A stretch of 64,000 bases of DNA from an uncultured Clostridia bacterium (GCA_944384995.1 CALWVN010000003.1:62001-126000); one strand, 5' to 3'; positions 26,713 to 35,754 are shown, numbered from the stretch's first letter. The notes: generated by a model not told the origin, from the sequence alone. Made by a program: numbers and translations.

Positions 26713-26755
26713 TAAGCGGTTTGGCGTTCTGCTGCGGACGCAGAGCCGCTTTTTC
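26713..26755 (+). terminator. Rho-independent terminator after FRG gene
   Basis: AAGCGG and CCGCTT outer arms with an inner TCTGC/GCAGA stem, followed by TTTTT. It lies 20 bases after the FRG stop. Confidence 0.65.
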
Positions 26756-26776
26756 CATCAAATCACATCAGATACT

Positions 26777-26806
26777 TGACAAAACCATCGGGCTTTTGAT
26801 ATATTT
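26777..26806 (+). promoter_or_regulatory. Predicted promoter of the MFS gene
   Basis: TTGACA (26777-26782), an 18-base spacer and TATATT (26801-26806). A further extended -10 (TGCTACAAT) lies just downstream near 26820. Confidence 0.65.
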
Positions 26807-26861
26807 TCCGCCGCCGGTGTGCTACAATACAGTGCAATTCTCGCAAAAAGGGGAAAGACCG

Positions 26862-28022
26862 TTGGCAACACTGCTGTTGATCGTCATCTTTATTGCTTTC
26901 ATAGGCTTAGGGCTTCCCGATTCCCTTTTCGGGGCGGCGTGGCCCGCCATATATACGGAAATGGCGCTGCCCGTGTCTTGGGCGAATTTTGTAACGATGC
27001 TCGTCTCCGGCGGGACGATCGTGTCAAGCCTTCTCTCCGCAAGGCTCATCCACCGTTTCGGCACGCCTGCCGTTACGGCGGTCAGCACCGCGATGACCGC
27101 GGCGGCGCTGTTCGGGTTTTCTGCTTCGGGCAGCATGGTGTGGCTCTGTCTGTTCGCCGTGCCGCTGGGACTCGGCGCGGGGGCTATAGACACGGGACTT
27201 AACAATTACGTCGCCCTGCACTACAAGGCGACGCACATGAACTTTCTGCATTGCTTTTACGGCATCGGCGTTTCGGTGAGTCCGTTTTTGATGTCCCTTG
27301 CGCTCTCAAACGGCTCGTGGCGCAGCGGCTACTGCACGGTGTTCTGGATACAGCTCGGCGTTGCCGTGTTGATGCTTGTCTCGCTGCCGCTTTGGAAAAG
27401 GGTCGGACATGCGGCAGCGGAGGGCGAAACCGAAAAAAGCCGTCCCGTACCCTTTAAGACCCTGCTGAAAGACGCAAAAGTGCGTATGGCGTGTTTGGTG
27501 TTTGTCGGCTCGTGCGCGCTGGAATGTACCTGCGGTGCGTGGGGGAGCACCTTTTTGGTGCGCGCGAAGGGCTTAGAAGCGGACGCTGCCGCGTTGACGA
27601 TAACGTTTTACTATGTCGGTATGGCAGTCGGGCGGTTCCTTTCCGGGGTGCTTGCGACCAAATTGACGGCGTCGCAGCTTGTGCGCATCGGGCAGGGCAT
27701 TACCTTTTTTGCCATCCTTTTGGTGCTCCTGCCGCTGCCCGCGGCGGTGTCCGGCGTGGGGCTGTTTATGATCGGGCTTGGCAATGGCCCCGTGTTCCCG
27801 AATATGCTGCACTTGACACCGCGCATTTTCGGAAAAGAGCTCTCGCAGTCGGTCATGGGCGTGCAGATGTCGGCTTCCTATGTCGGCATCCTGCTGGCAC
27901 CTGCGTTGTTCGGCCTGCTCGCCCAAAACATTACGGCCGCACTGTTCCCGTATTATCTGGCAATTTGGTATGCACTGATGCTTACAGGCCGCCTGTTCCT
28001 GCAAAAAAAGCAAAAGGCATAA
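26862..28022 (+). CDS. MFS transporter (FucP/YbjJ-like)
   Basis: 386 residues, 12 predicted helices. The start is TTG 26862, 8 bases after AAAAAGGGGAAAG; the frame is open further upstream but crosses the promoter. Conserved pieces include FIGLGLPDSLFGAAWPAIY in helix 1, a GAGAIDTGLNNYVALHY block in helix 4, MNFLHCFYGIGVSVSP in helix 5 and GLGNGPVFPNMLHLTPR in the second half. This pattern is typical of MFS carriers of sugars or unidentified small metabolites. Substrate unknown. Single gene, closed by a terminator. Confidence 0.85.
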   Translation: MATLLLIVIFIAFIGLGLPDSLFGAAWPAIYTEMALPVSWANFVTMLVSGGTIVSSLLSARLIHRFGTPAVTAVSTAMTAAALFGFSASGSMVWLCLFAVPLGLGAGAIDTGLNNYVALHYKATHMNFLHCFYGIGVSVSPFLMSLALSNGSWRSGYCTVFWIQLGVAVLMLVSLPLWKRVGHAAAEGETEKSRPVPFKTLLKDAKVRMACLVFVGSCALECTCGAWGSTFLVRAKGLEADAAALTITFYYVGMAVGRFLSGVLATKLTASQLVRIGQGITFFAILLVLLPLPAAVSGVGLFMIGLGNGPVFPNMLHLTPRIFGKELSQSVMGVQMSASYVGILLAPALFGLLAQNITAALFPYYLAIWYALMLTGRLFLQKKQKA

Positions 28023-28055
28023 AGGTGAGATCCAATCATCACCTTATCCCGAAAA

Positions 28056-28088
28056 GGACGCTTTCCCACAGGCTGCGGGAAAGCGTCC
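28056..28088. terminator. Bidirectional terminator between two convergent MFS genes
   Basis: A perfect 12-bp stem GGACGCTTTCCC / GGGAAAGCGTCC with a 9-base loop and A-rich left flank; it lies 33 bases after one MFS stop and 6 bases from the other. Confidence 0.75.
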
Positions 28089-28093
28089 GCTTG

Positions 28094-29506
28094 TTATGCA
28101 TCCCATTCAAGACCGGTCACGGTGTCTAAATCTGTTCCTTTTGTCTCCCGCACCTTTGCGGCAAGCACAGCGAGTGAAGCCGCCATGCCGGGGACGGCGA
28201 TTGCCAATGTGACAACAGGCACCGCAGTGTTGCCAAAGTGTGTAATGAGCGGCAGCCCCACCGCATAGGCGGCGGCATACCCTACGCCAAAAGGAAGAAA
28301 CTGCGCGGAAAGCACCGACGAGCGAAGGTGCGTGGGCGCTGATTCAGAGGTAAGGATGATCTCTATGTCCGACACACCCCAGAAGCCGCCGACAGCCATA
28401 CCGCAGAAGATCCCGACCAACGCGGGCGGAAGCGCGCGGCTTGCACCGAAAACAAACGCGAGAAAAGAAATGAGCACCAGCGCCGTCATGAAAACAGCCG
28501 ATTTTTTTCTTCCCCACGCATCGGCAGCATAGCCGACAAAAAGCTGAGCGAAAGCGCTGCCGACGGGAAAGAGGAACAGCGCGCTTGTCACCGGACCTGT
28601 GCTTACCGCTTCAAGCGCCTGCTGCAGATCGGTATATGTGCCCGCCTGCGTATAATGGGAGGCGTATCCGTAAGAAAGAACGACCTGATAATGCATGGTA
28701 ATGATCACGCCGAAGTTGCACAATGCCGTGGCGATAAAGACCCATCGAAGCTGTCTGTGCCGCAGTGCAAACCGAAGCCCTGCAAAAAAGCCGCTTTTTT
28801 GGGAGCTTTGGCGAGGCGCGTCCGAGACCCGTATCGGTTCCCGCAGTGCGGCAAGCCTTGCGTCAAGAAAGGCGTCCGTTTCGCGTGCGAACAGCAGCGC
28901 GATAAACGAGGAAACAAGACCGATCACGGCGGGGACGAGATATACGACGCGCCACTGTGCCGCGCTATGCATCAAAAGCCGTCGAAACAGCGGTACAAGC
29001 ATAACGCCCAGCGTGGCAATGCATTTGATAGAGGAATAAATTTTTGCGCGGTGCTTGGGCGGCGCGGATTCCATGATATAGACCACCTGCATATCGTGCG
29101 GAACAAAAAACAGAATGATGACCGCGCCTATGATATACGGTGCGAAACTGTGCGTCAGCGCAATCAGCAGCATCCCAAGGCTCATCCCCAACGTGTTGAC
29201 GACCAAAAACAGTTTTCGTCCGAAACGGTCGGAAAGGGGCTTGTAAAAAATGGACAGCGCCTGAAAGGGGATCGCAATAAAGCTGATAATATCCAAAGCG
29301 CCGACAGAGCTTTCTCCGAACCGCGCCATCAGATCATTCGCGATCTCTGTTTTCATTAGGGTGCCGATTTGCGACGCGATCTCGTCTGTGATATAGATCA
29401 GGCTGATGAGAAATATAAAATAAGCGAGGTAGCCGTTGATTTTCGGCTTCGCTTTTTGCTTTTCCAATCTGGCGATTTCCAGAAGTCTGCTTTGCTCGCT
29501 TCGCAT
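28094..29506 (-). CDS. MFS transporter
   Basis: 470 residues with a cytoplasmic N-terminus of about 30 residues and 12 helices. The DRFGRK loop (IFYKPLSDRFGRKLFLV) is the standard MFS signature between helices 2 and 3; the matching A-D-A-W-GRKK loop marks the second half, and FCGMAVGGFWGVSDIEIILTSE lies in a late helix. Start ATG 29506 follows AAGGGAGTG. A sugar or metabolite carrier is likely, but the substrate cannot be assigned. It is divergent from the gntR operon. Confidence 0.85.
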   Translation of the reverse strand: MRSEQSRLLEIARLEKQKAKPKINGYLAYFIFLISLIYITDEIASQIGTLMKTEIANDLMARFGESSVGALDIISFIAIPFQALSIFYKPLSDRFGRKLFLVVNTLGMSLGMLLIALTHSFAPYIIGAVIILFFVPHDMQVVYIMESAPPKHRAKIYSSIKCIATLGVMLVPLFRRLLMHSAAQWRVVYLVPAVIGLVSSFIALLFARETDAFLDARLAALREPIRVSDAPRQSSQKSGFFAGLRFALRHRQLRWVFIATALCNFGVIITMHYQVVLSYGYASHYTQAGTYTDLQQALEAVSTGPVTSALFLFPVGSAFAQLFVGYAADAWGRKKSAVFMTALVLISFLAFVFGASRALPPALVGIFCGMAVGGFWGVSDIEIILTSESAPTHLRSSVLSAQFLPFGVGYAAAYAVGLPLITHFGNTAVPVVTLAIAVPGMAASLAVLAAKVRETKGTDLDTVTGLEWDA

Positions 29507-29566
29507 AGCGACACTCCCTTTTATCCCTTGCACACATATGACGCTCGAAAAGGCTTTCCTGACCGT

Positions 29567-29596
29567 ATTTTAGCACGCTGCGCGGGGAAAAAGCAA
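29567..29596 (-). promoter_or_regulatory. Predicted promoter of the minus-strand MFS gene
   Basis: Minus strand TTGCTT (29591-29596), an 18-base spacer and TAAAAT (29567-29572), about 60 bases upstream of the start. Confidence 0.6.
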
Positions 29597-29613
29597 ATAG
29601 ATTTCGATAATGG

Positions 29614-29642
29614 TTGACAAAATCGTCTATTTGTATTACTAT
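29614..29642 (+). promoter_or_regulatory. Promoter of the gntR-DUF5808 operon
   Basis: TTGACA (29614-29619), a 17-base spacer and TACTAT (29637-29642). The -10 lies inside the dyad operator at 29630-29654, so repressor binding would block RNA polymerase. Confidence 0.8.
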
Positions 29643-29654
29643 AAATAATACAAA
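29630..29654 (+). promoter_or_regulatory. Dyad operator for the GntR repressor
   Basis: A perfect inverted repeat: TTTGTATTA (29630-29638), a 7-base spacer, and TAATACAAA (29646-29654). It overlaps the -10 box of the gntR operon. GntR/YtrA-type regulators typically bind such dyads near their own promoter, so autoregulation is inferred. Confidence 0.75.
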
Positions 29655-29709
29655 CAGATAGAGAACTGGGGTTCAATCTGTGAAAAACGGAGAAAGGGCG
29701 GTGCGTATT

Positions 29710-30102
29710 ATGCGGTTGGAAATTGATTTGACCAGCGACGTGCCGATCTATCGGCAGATCCGCGACCGGATCGTGCGCGGCGCGGCGTCGGGGGCGCTCG
29801 CGCCCGGCGAACGTCTGCCCACGGTGCGCCAGCTCGCCGCGGATCTCGGCGTAAACCCGATGACCGTCAACAAAGCGTATGCGCTGTTGAAGACGGAGGG
29901 GATCATCGTGATGGATCGCAGGCACGGCGCGCAGATATGTGAAAGCTTTGCGCAAAGCGGCACGCCGGATGATGACTTTGACGGCAAAGCGTCTTTGCTT
30001 CTTTCGGAAGCACGTACAAAAGGCGTTTCCAAGCAGGCTTTGCTGGCACGCATAGCGGAAATTGCCGACACGCTTTATCAAGATGGGGAGGAATCCAAAT
30101 GA
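29710..30102 (+). CDS. GntR-family regulator, YtrA subfamily
   Basis: 130 residues: an N-terminal winged helix (IYRQIRDRIVRGAASGALAPGERLPTVRQLAADLGVNPMTVNKAY spans the typical GntR DNA-binding unit) and a short ~50-residue C-terminal dimerisation tail. The small size and lack of an effector domain place it in the YtrA subfamily, which controls membrane-protein or ABC genes directly downstream. The ATG at 29710 is taken, following GGGCGGTG; GTG starts at 29701 and 29680 remain possible. The stop overlaps the next gene's start as ATGA. Confidence 0.9.
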   Translation: MRLEIDLTSDVPIYRQIRDRIVRGAASGALAPGERLPTVRQLAADLGVNPMTVNKAYALLKTEGIIVMDRRHGAQICESFAQSGTPDDDFDGKASLLLSEARTKGVSKQALLARIAEIADTLYQDGEESK

Positions 30103-31475
30103 TCTGGTTGTTGCTTGCAATGCTTTGGGTGGTGTTTCTCGCCGTGACCGGCGCTTCCGCTTGTGCGGTGCGGCGCGGCGCATTCGTGCTCGGGGTGGCG
30201 TTCTCTGAAAATAAAGCCGAAAGTCCTGAGGTAAAGCGTATTTTGCGCGCCTATTACGCGGGGCTTTGCGCGGTGCTGGCTGTATCGGCGGCAGCGGGCT
30301 TTTTGCTGTTTTTGCCGGCTGTGCAAGCTTGGGCGGAAATGTGTATGCTGGCGATCCTGGTGCTTTTTCTGCTGCTGACCTGGCTCGTGCAAAATACCGC
30401 GCGCCGCCGGCTTTTGTCCTTGCGCGCGCAAAAGGGCTGGCTGCCGCCTGCGCGCAAAACCCTTTCTGCCGACCTTACGGCAAGCCGCGACAAGGCGACG
30501 GGCGCGCTGTCGCCTGCATTTGTTTGGATATGCCTGATTTTGAGCTTTGTCCCCTTGATCATCCTGCTTGTCGTTCCGTCGCTTCGTTCGGATTTTCCGC
30601 TACCCTTTGCTTTCTTCGGTCCGGTTTGTCAGCTTTTTACGGTGCCTCTTTATTATCAGATGCGCAGCCTGCCCGTCCGCACGGCGGGGGAGGACACTGC
30701 CGCCGCCACGGCGTTTGCGCAGAAAAGCATCCGCATTCATACAGGCAGCGCCGTCGCTATGGCGGTAAGCATGCTCCTGTTTTGGCTGCTGTTCGCTCTA
30801 TCTACCGGTTTTCTGCAAAACATGTATCTGTCGATCGTCGCGATCGCGGTTCTGGTGCTTATTAATCTTGCCGCGGCGTTTTGGCAGCAAAAAAAGCTGC
30901 GGAAGCTGGAAGAAGCCTATATGGACGTGCAAGCACCCGCAGATGCCGAGGCGGAGAGCGAATGGAAATGGGGCTGTTATTACAATCCATATGACCCGCG
31001 CATTTTTGTTCCGAAACGTGTTGAAAGCCTCGGCTGGACGGTGAATATCGGCCGCCCTGCGGGCAAGGCGATTCTGTTCGGCATACTTGCCGTTTTAGTC
31101 TGTATCGTAGCATTTGCCGGTGTGATGAGTTTTTCCGGTTTTTCCGTGAATGTGCAGAACGGGCAGCTTCAAATGGAGGCGCCGCTTTACGACCTGACGC
31201 TTACGCGCGAGCAGATCGAGTCTGTAGAGCTTGTTGACACACTTCCTGCGACCGGCACGCGTACCAACGGTTACGGCGGCGTTTCCAAAAGCTATGGGCA
31301 TTTCTACTTCGACGGCTACGGCGCATGCGATCTGTATGTATACAATGACACGGGCAAATATGTTTGCCTGCGCCTTTCGGGCGATGATCCCGCGTATGTG
31401 TTTTTGAATGCTGAGACCGTCGATGCGACCGAGACGTTGTATGCGGAGATTTCGCAGTGGTATGAAGAGAAATGA
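30099..31475 (+). CDS. DUF5808-type polytopic membrane protein
   Basis: 458 residues, with about seven membrane helices. A cytoplasmic/extracytoplasmic part with GCYYNPYDPRIFVPKRVESLGWTVNIGRP (residues ~290-320) is the DUF5808 signature seen in proteins under YtrA-type GntR control. The C-terminal ~100 residues form a PH-like beta domain with a Ser/Gly/Tyr-rich loop. The start ATG 30099 overlaps the gntR stop (ATGA), so expression follows the repressor. Function unknown; DUF1648/SdpI-like homologues act in immunity to membrane-active peptides, which is a possible but unproven role. Confidence 0.75.
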   Translation: MIWLLLAMLWVVFLAVTGASACAVRRGAFVLGVAFSENKAESPEVKRILRAYYAGLCAVLAVSAAAGFLLFLPAVQAWAEMCMLAILVLFLLLTWLVQNTARRRLLSLRAQKGWLPPARKTLSADLTASRDKATGALSPAFVWICLILSFVPLIILLVVPSLRSDFPLPFAFFGPVCQLFTVPLYYQMRSLPVRTAGEDTAAATAFAQKSIRIHTGSAVAMAVSMLLFWLLFALSTGFLQNMYLSIVAIAVLVLINLAAAFWQQKKLRKLEEAYMDVQAPADAEAESEWKWGCYYNPYDPRIFVPKRVESLGWTVNIGRPAGKAILFGILAVLVCIVAFAGVMSFSGFSVNVQNGQLQMEAPLYDLTLTREQIESVELVDTLPATGTRTNGYGGVSKSYGHFYFDGYGACDLYVYNDTGKYVCLRLSGDDPAYVFLNAETVDATETLYAEISQWYEEK

Positions 31476-31508
31476 TTTATCTCCAATTTCGCTTTACTTA
31501 GAGTAAGA

Positions 31509-31562
31509 TAAAAGCGGAACATCCGATGTTCTTTGAGAACATAAGGAATGTTCCGCTTTCGC
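31509..31562. terminator. Long imperfect hairpin / bidirectional terminator
   Basis: AAAGCGGAACAT..CC pairs with GGAATGTTCCGCTTT, enclosing a second ATGTTCT/AGAACAT stem. It lies between the convergent DUF5808 gene and the acyltransferase remnant and likely stops both. Confidence 0.65.
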
Positions 31563-31583
31563 TTTGCAAAGAAAGGAATGTTT

Positions 31584-32300
31584 TTACATGCGCACGGTCT
31601 TTTTTAAGAGTGGCAGCTTTGAAAGAATAAAAGTCACACCGAGCGATAAAAGTACAAAGACAAGGAAACTCACAAGGATATAGAGTATGGGAAGCTTTTC
31701 GTACGGGAACATCTTGCTGAGCATCTCTTGAAAAAACGGATGTATAATGTATATGCCGAACGTCATTCTGGAGGCTGCTGTCAGTATGCGTTTTGTCTTG
31801 CTGCCGGCATGAATCTTGACACGATTCAAGAACAAAAATTTGCTCGCGGCATACAAGAAAACAAAGAAATTCATGTTGGAAAACGCATCGCCGTTGGCGC
31901 CGGTTATTTGCGAAAGCAAGAGCATCGCCGCTAAGGAGATCGCACCTGCTGCATATAGGACGCCCCGTGCCCATCTTTTTGAAATGCCGATATGCACGAT
32001 ATACCAGCCCGCCAGATAATATGCTGCAAAACCTCCGAAAAATTGCAGATAAAATTTATCGATAAACTCTGAGACTTCTTTGAATATTGTGACTCTGAAC
32101 GATAAAATATCGATGATCGGCCGGGTAAATTGGGATACGAGCGCCAGAAGCAAAAAGAAAAGAATCAGATTTTTGTTTTCCTTTTTGACAAATGCTCTGA
32201 AAAACGGTGTCGCGAGGTACAACCCAATCAGCATGTATAAGTAGCACATATGATAGTGGCCGTTTATAAGTGCAGACAAAATGCTTGCTATGCTGATCCC
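31584..32300 (-). pseudogene. Truncated acyltransferase family 3 membrane protein
   Basis: About 235 residues corresponding to the C-terminal two-thirds of an acyltransferase_3 / O-acetyltransferase-like membrane protein: HYHMCYLYMLIGLYLATPFF is the mid-protein helix, and MTFGIYIIHPFFQEML the terminal helix motif of the family. The N-terminal ~100 residues, including the catalytic His region and first helices, are missing; the frame closes at a TAA near 32325 and runs into the galM promoter. There is no ribosome site or start. The DNA is clearly more A/T-rich than its neighbours, pointing to transfer and decay. Such enzymes acetylate cell-surface polysaccharides. Confidence 0.75.
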
Positions 32301-32338
32301 TTTCGGGGGCGGTTTTCTTTTGTTTTACCGTCGTTTTC

Positions 32339-32367
32339 TTGACAACGCGCGCGGCAAAGATTATACT
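32339..32367 (+). promoter_or_regulatory. Promoter of the galM-ilvN-leuCD operon
   Basis: TTGACA (32339-32344), a 17-base spacer and TATACT (32362-32367), 40 bases before the GTG start of galM. No other promoter is obvious before leuD. Confidence 0.8.
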
Positions 32368-32393
32368 TAATAAAATAGAATTCCATAAGTATA
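32362..32393 (+). promoter_or_regulatory. Inverted repeat overlapping the galM operon -10
   Basis: TATACTTA (32362-32369) and TAAGTATA (32386-32393) form a perfect 8-bp dyad with a 16-base spacer. It starts at the -10 box and covers the expected transcript start, a natural repressor position. The cognate regulator is unknown. Confidence 0.55.
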
Positions 32394-32406
32394 ATGGGGT
32401 GAAATC

Positions 32407-33456
32407 GTGCAGACAGAAAAAAGATTTTACGGAAACGCCGAAAACGGCGCGGCAGTTTACGCATACACCATTACGAACGCCGCCGGCGCGTATATTGAAT
32501 TGCTCTCTTACGGTGCGACGCTCAACAAGATCGTTGTGCCCGACCGCGCGGGTGCGCTTTGCGACGTGCTCGTCGGCTTTGATACCATGGAGGGGCAGAT
32601 TTTGTGCACCGACTCCCAAGGCCGCACCGTCGGCAGGGTCGCCAACCGCATCGCGGGCAAGGGGATCACGATCGACGGGGTCAACTACCCGATCACGAAA
32701 AATGTGGACGGCAAATTTACCCTCCACGGCAACCACGAATATGCCAAAGCGGTGTGGGACGCCGAGATCGTCGGCGACGGCGCTGTCCGCTTTACCTATG
32801 AAAGCCTCGACGGCAACGAGGGCTTCCCCGGGAATGTGCACAACGAGGTGACGTTCTCGTTTGACGACGACTGCGCCGTGCGCATCGAGTACCGCTGCAC
32901 GCCTGACCGCAAAACGGCGATCAATGTCACAAACCACGCCTATTTCAATCTTGCGGGCTTTGACGCGGGGCAGATCATCGACCACGAATTGCAGCTGTTC
33001 TGCGACGCATACACCCCGACGGATACAGACTGCATCCCCACGGGCGAGATCCGCTCGGTCGAGGGCACGCCGTTTGACTTCCGGCTGCCCAAGACGATCG
33101 GCAGGGACGTCGGTGCTGACGACGAGCAGCTGAAGATCGGCAGAGGGTACGACCACAATTTCCGCATTGAAAACTATGACGGTACGCTGCGGGAGTTTGC
33201 CCGCGCAAAAGACCCCGAAAGCGGGCGCGTCATGCGCGGCTATACGGATCTGCCCGGCGTGCAGCTTTACATCGGCAACTATATGGATGGTACGCAGATC
33301 GGCAAGGCGGGCAAGCCCCTTATGTATCGGCAGGGCTTTTGCCTCGAAACGCAGTATTTCCCGGATGCGCTCAACCACCCGGAATTCATCCCCTGCGAAT
33401 TCACGCCGGAAAAGCCGTTCGTTTCCACCACCGTATATCAATTCTCGGCAGAATAA
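32407..33456 (+). CDS. galM: Aldose 1-epimerase (mutarotase)
   Basis: A 349-residue enzyme interconverting alpha and beta anomers of hexoses. Conserved GalM motifs: GATLNKIVVPD, GFDTMEGQ, VGRVANRIAG, LHGNHEYA (substrate-binding His), VTNHAYFNLAG (catalytic His), RGYDHNF, and LETQYFPDALNHPEF holding the catalytic Glu. The start is GTG 32407 with GGGGTGA 4-5 bases before it. It is first in a tight operon with ilvN, leuC and leuD (13 bases to ilvN), an unexpected partner for amino acid synthesis. Confidence 0.93.
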   Translation: MQTEKRFYGNAENGAAVYAYTITNAAGAYIELLSYGATLNKIVVPDRAGALCDVLVGFDTMEGQILCTDSQGRTVGRVANRIAGKGITIDGVNYPITKNVDGKFTLHGNHEYAKAVWDAEIVGDGAVRFTYESLDGNEGFPGNVHNEVTFSFDDDCAVRIEYRCTPDRKTAINVTNHAYFNLAGFDAGQIIDHELQLFCDAYTPTDTDCIPTGEIRSVEGTPFDFRLPKTIGRDVGADDEQLKIGRGYDHNFRIENYDGTLREFARAKDPESGRVMRGYTDLPGVQLYIGNYMDGTQIGKAGKPLMYRQGFCLETQYFPDALNHPEFIPCEFTPEKPFVSTTVYQFSAE

Positions 33457-33469
33457 GAGGGATCCTATC

Positions 33470-33991
33470 ATGGCAGAACAGCAAAATTTGGAGCGTATCT
33501 TCCTTTCCGCACTCGTCTATAACCGCACAGGCGTGCTGCTGCGCGTGGCGAGCCTGTTCGCGCGGCGTGGCTATAACGTCATCAGCCTGACCGTCGCCGA
33601 AACGGAAAATCCGCTGTATTCGCGCATCACCATCGTTTCGGACGTCGAGCCGTACAAATTCATGCAGGTCGAGCAGCAGCTTGCAAAGCTCGGCGACGTG
33701 ATCAAGGTCGTGAAATTAAGCGAAGGGCAGCTCATTGCCAGCGAGCTGCTTCTCATCAAGGTGCATGCGACCAACAGCCGCCGCACCGCAGTGCTCAAGA
33801 CCATCAACGGCTTCGGCGCGAAGGTCAAGGACATCGGCCACACCACCATCACGGCGGAGCTGACGGGGTTGCCGTCGCTGATCGACCGCTTTATTGAAAA
33901 AATGACCAAGCACGGCATCATCGAGCTGTCGCGCTCGGGTCTTACCGCGCTCGAAACGGGCGACACCAACATCAACGGAATCGAGGAATGA
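33470..33991 (+). CDS. ilvN: Acetolactate synthase small (regulatory) subunit
   Basis: 173 residues: an N-terminal ACT domain (about 8-80; FLSALVYNRTGVLLRVASLFARRGYNVISLTVAET is the valine-binding region with the GVL/RG pattern) and the family's C-terminal domain (90-160; ELLLIKVHAT, VLKTINGFGAK). It binds valine and activates/feedback-controls the large subunit IlvB. The large subunit gene is 16 kb away at 50006, whereas ilvBN are usually adjacent. Its start sits 13 bases after galM behind AAGAGGG; leuC follows 3 bases later. Confidence 0.93.
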   Translation: MAEQQNLERIFLSALVYNRTGVLLRVASLFARRGYNVISLTVAETENPLYSRITIVSDVEPYKFMQVEQQLAKLGDVIKVVKLSEGQLIASELLLIKVHATNSRRTAVLKTINGFGAKVKDIGHTTITAELTGLPSLIDRFIEKMTKHGIIELSRSGLTALETGDTNINGIEE

Positions 33992-33994
33992 CCT

Positions 33995-35257
33995 ATGGCT
34001 ATGACAATGACGCAAAAGATCCTTGCCGCGCACGCGGGGCTGCCGTCTGTTTCGGCGGGGCAGCTCATTGAGGCGAATTTGGATCTGGTGATGGGCAATG
34101 ACGTAACTTCTCCCGTCGCCATCCATGAAATGGAAGAAAAGGGCTTTCAAAAGGTCTTTGACAACGAACATATCGCCCTTGTGATGGATCACTTTACGCC
34201 CAACAAGGACATCAAATCTGCCGAGAACTGCAAAAAGGTTCGTACCTTTGCAAAGGAATACGGCATCCGCAATTTCTTTGACGTGGGGCAGATGGGCATT
34301 GAGCACGCTTTGCTTCCCGAACGCGGGCTTGTGATCTCGGGCGACGTGGTCATCGGCGCAGACTCGCACACCTGCACCTATGGCGCGCTCGGCGCATTTT
34401 CCACGGGCGTCGGCTCGACGGATATGGCGGCGGGCATGATCTCCGGCAAGGCTTGGTTCAAGGTACCGTCCGCGATCCAAGTGGTGCTTACCGGGAAGCT
34501 TCAGAAGTATGTCAGCGGCAAGGACGTGATCCTGCACCTCATCGGTAAGATCGGCGTGGACGGCGCGCGGTACCGCTCGCTGGAATTTGCGGGCGAGGGC
34601 GTCGCGAGCCTTTCCATGGATGATCGCTTCTGCATTGCCAATATGGCGATCGAGTGCGGCGCGAAAAACGGGATCTTCCCCGTGGACGAAAAGACGCTTG
34701 CCTATATGGAAGGGCGCACCTCGCGCAAGCCCGTTGTATACGAAGCGGACGCGGACGCGCCCTATGATGAAGTCGTCACCATTGATCTCAATACCCTCAA
34801 GCCCACGGTCGCGTTCCCGCATCTGCCGGAGAACACGCACACGATCGACGAGATCGAGCGCATTGACATCGATCAGGTCGTGATCGGCTCGTGCACCAAC
34901 GGCCGCATCGAGGATATGCGCGCGGCAGCGTCCATCATCCAAGGGCGTAAGATCGCCGACGGTGTGCGCTGCATCGTCATCCCCGCAACGCAGGCGGTGT
35001 ATTTGCAATGCATCGAGGAGGGGCTCACCAAAGCCTTTGTCGAAGCGGGCGCGATCGTCTCCACCCCGACCTGCGGACCGTGCCTCGGCGGGCACATGGG
35101 CATCCTTGCCGCGGGCGAACGCGCGGTCTCCACGACGAATCGCAATTTCGTCGGCAGAATGGGTGACCCTACCAGCGAAGTGTATCTCGCTAGCCCGTAT
35201 GTCGCGGCGGCAAGCGCCGTAACGGGGTACATTGCTGATCCTGCAAAGCTGGACTGA
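33995..35257 (+). CDS. leuC: 3-isopropylmalate dehydratase large subunit
   Basis: A 420-residue aconitase-superfamily enzyme (methanogen/clostridial HACN-like branch). It carries the 4Fe-4S ligand cysteines in [14 protein letters not shown]-like ([10 protein letters not shown]), and [15 protein letters not shown], with [12 protein letters not shown] in the middle. With LeuD it isomerises 2- to 3-isopropylmalate in leucine synthesis. It starts 3 bases after ilvN and is followed by leuD after 17 bases. The ~420-residue length and separate small subunit distinguish it from enterobacterial LeuC (~466). Confidence 0.95.
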   Translation: MAMTMTQKILAAHAGLPSVSAGQLIEANLDLVMGNDVTSPVAIHEMEEKGFQKVFDNEHIALVMDHFTPNKDIKSAENCKKVRTFAKEYGIRNFFDVGQMGIEHALLPERGLVISGDVVIGADSHTCTYGALGAFSTGVGSTDMAAGMISGKAWFKVPSAIQVVLTGKLQKYVSGKDVILHLIGKIGVDGARYRSLEFAGEGVASLSMDDRFCIANMAIECGAKNGIFPVDEKTLAYMEGRTSRKPVVYEADADAPYDEVVTIDLNTLKPTVAFPHLPENTHTIDEIERIDIDQVVIGSCTNGRIEDMRAAASIIQGRKIADGVRCIVIPATQAVYLQCIEEGLTKAFVEAGAIVSTPTCGPCLGGHMGILAAGERAVSTTNRNFVGRMGDPTSEVYLASPYVAAASAVTGYIADPAKLD

Positions 35258-35274
35258 AAGAAAGGACGAACACC

Positions 35275-35754
35275 ATGAAGATACAGGGTAAAGTACACAA
35301 ATACGGCGACCATGTCGATACGGACGTTATCATCCCTGCGCGCTATCTCAATACCGCCGATCCCAAAGAGCTTGCGGCGCACTGCATGGAGGACATCGAC
35401 AAAGATTTTGTAAAAAATGTGCAGCCCGGCGATATTCTTGTCGCGGGTGTGAACTTCGGCTGCGGTTCTTCGCGCGAGCATGCGCCCATCGCCATTAAAG
35501 CGTCTGGCATCGCCTGCGTCATCGCCGAAAACTTTGCACGCATTTTCTACCGCAATTCGCTGAATATCGGGCTGCCCATTTTGGAATGTCCTGCGGCGAG
35601 CAAGGCGATCCGTGACGGCGACGAGGTCGCGGTGAATTTTGATACCGGCGTGATCGAGAACCTTGCGACGGGCGAGACCTATCAGGCAGAGCCCTTCCCG
35701 CCGTTCATCCAGAACATCATTCAAAAAGGCGGGTTACTCGCGTCCCTGAAATAA
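35275..35754 (+). CDS. leuD: 3-isopropylmalate dehydratase small subunit
   Basis: A 159-residue swivel domain of the aconitase superfamily, short type as in archaea and Clostridia. [14 protein letters not shown] and [15 protein letters not shown] hold the substrate-binding Arg and Ser. It pairs with LeuC to form the active enzyme. AGAAAGGA precedes the ATG. leuA and leuB are not in the window. Confidence 0.95.
   Translation: MKIQGKVHKYGDHVDTDVIIPARYLNTADPKELAAHCMEDIDKDFVKNVQPGDILVAGVNFGCGSSREHAPIAIKASGIACVIAENFARIFYRNSLNIGLPILECPAASKAIRDGDEVAVNFDTGVIENLATGETYQAEPFPPFIQNIIQKGGLLASLK

Noticed and set aside
32056-33471. 471-codon minus-strand frame over galM
   Set aside because: galM on the plus strand has full family motifs; the antisense frame is composition-driven and lacks a start signal.
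33716-35095. 459-codon antisense frame over leuC
   Set aside because: Shadow of leuC; no motif, no ribosome site.
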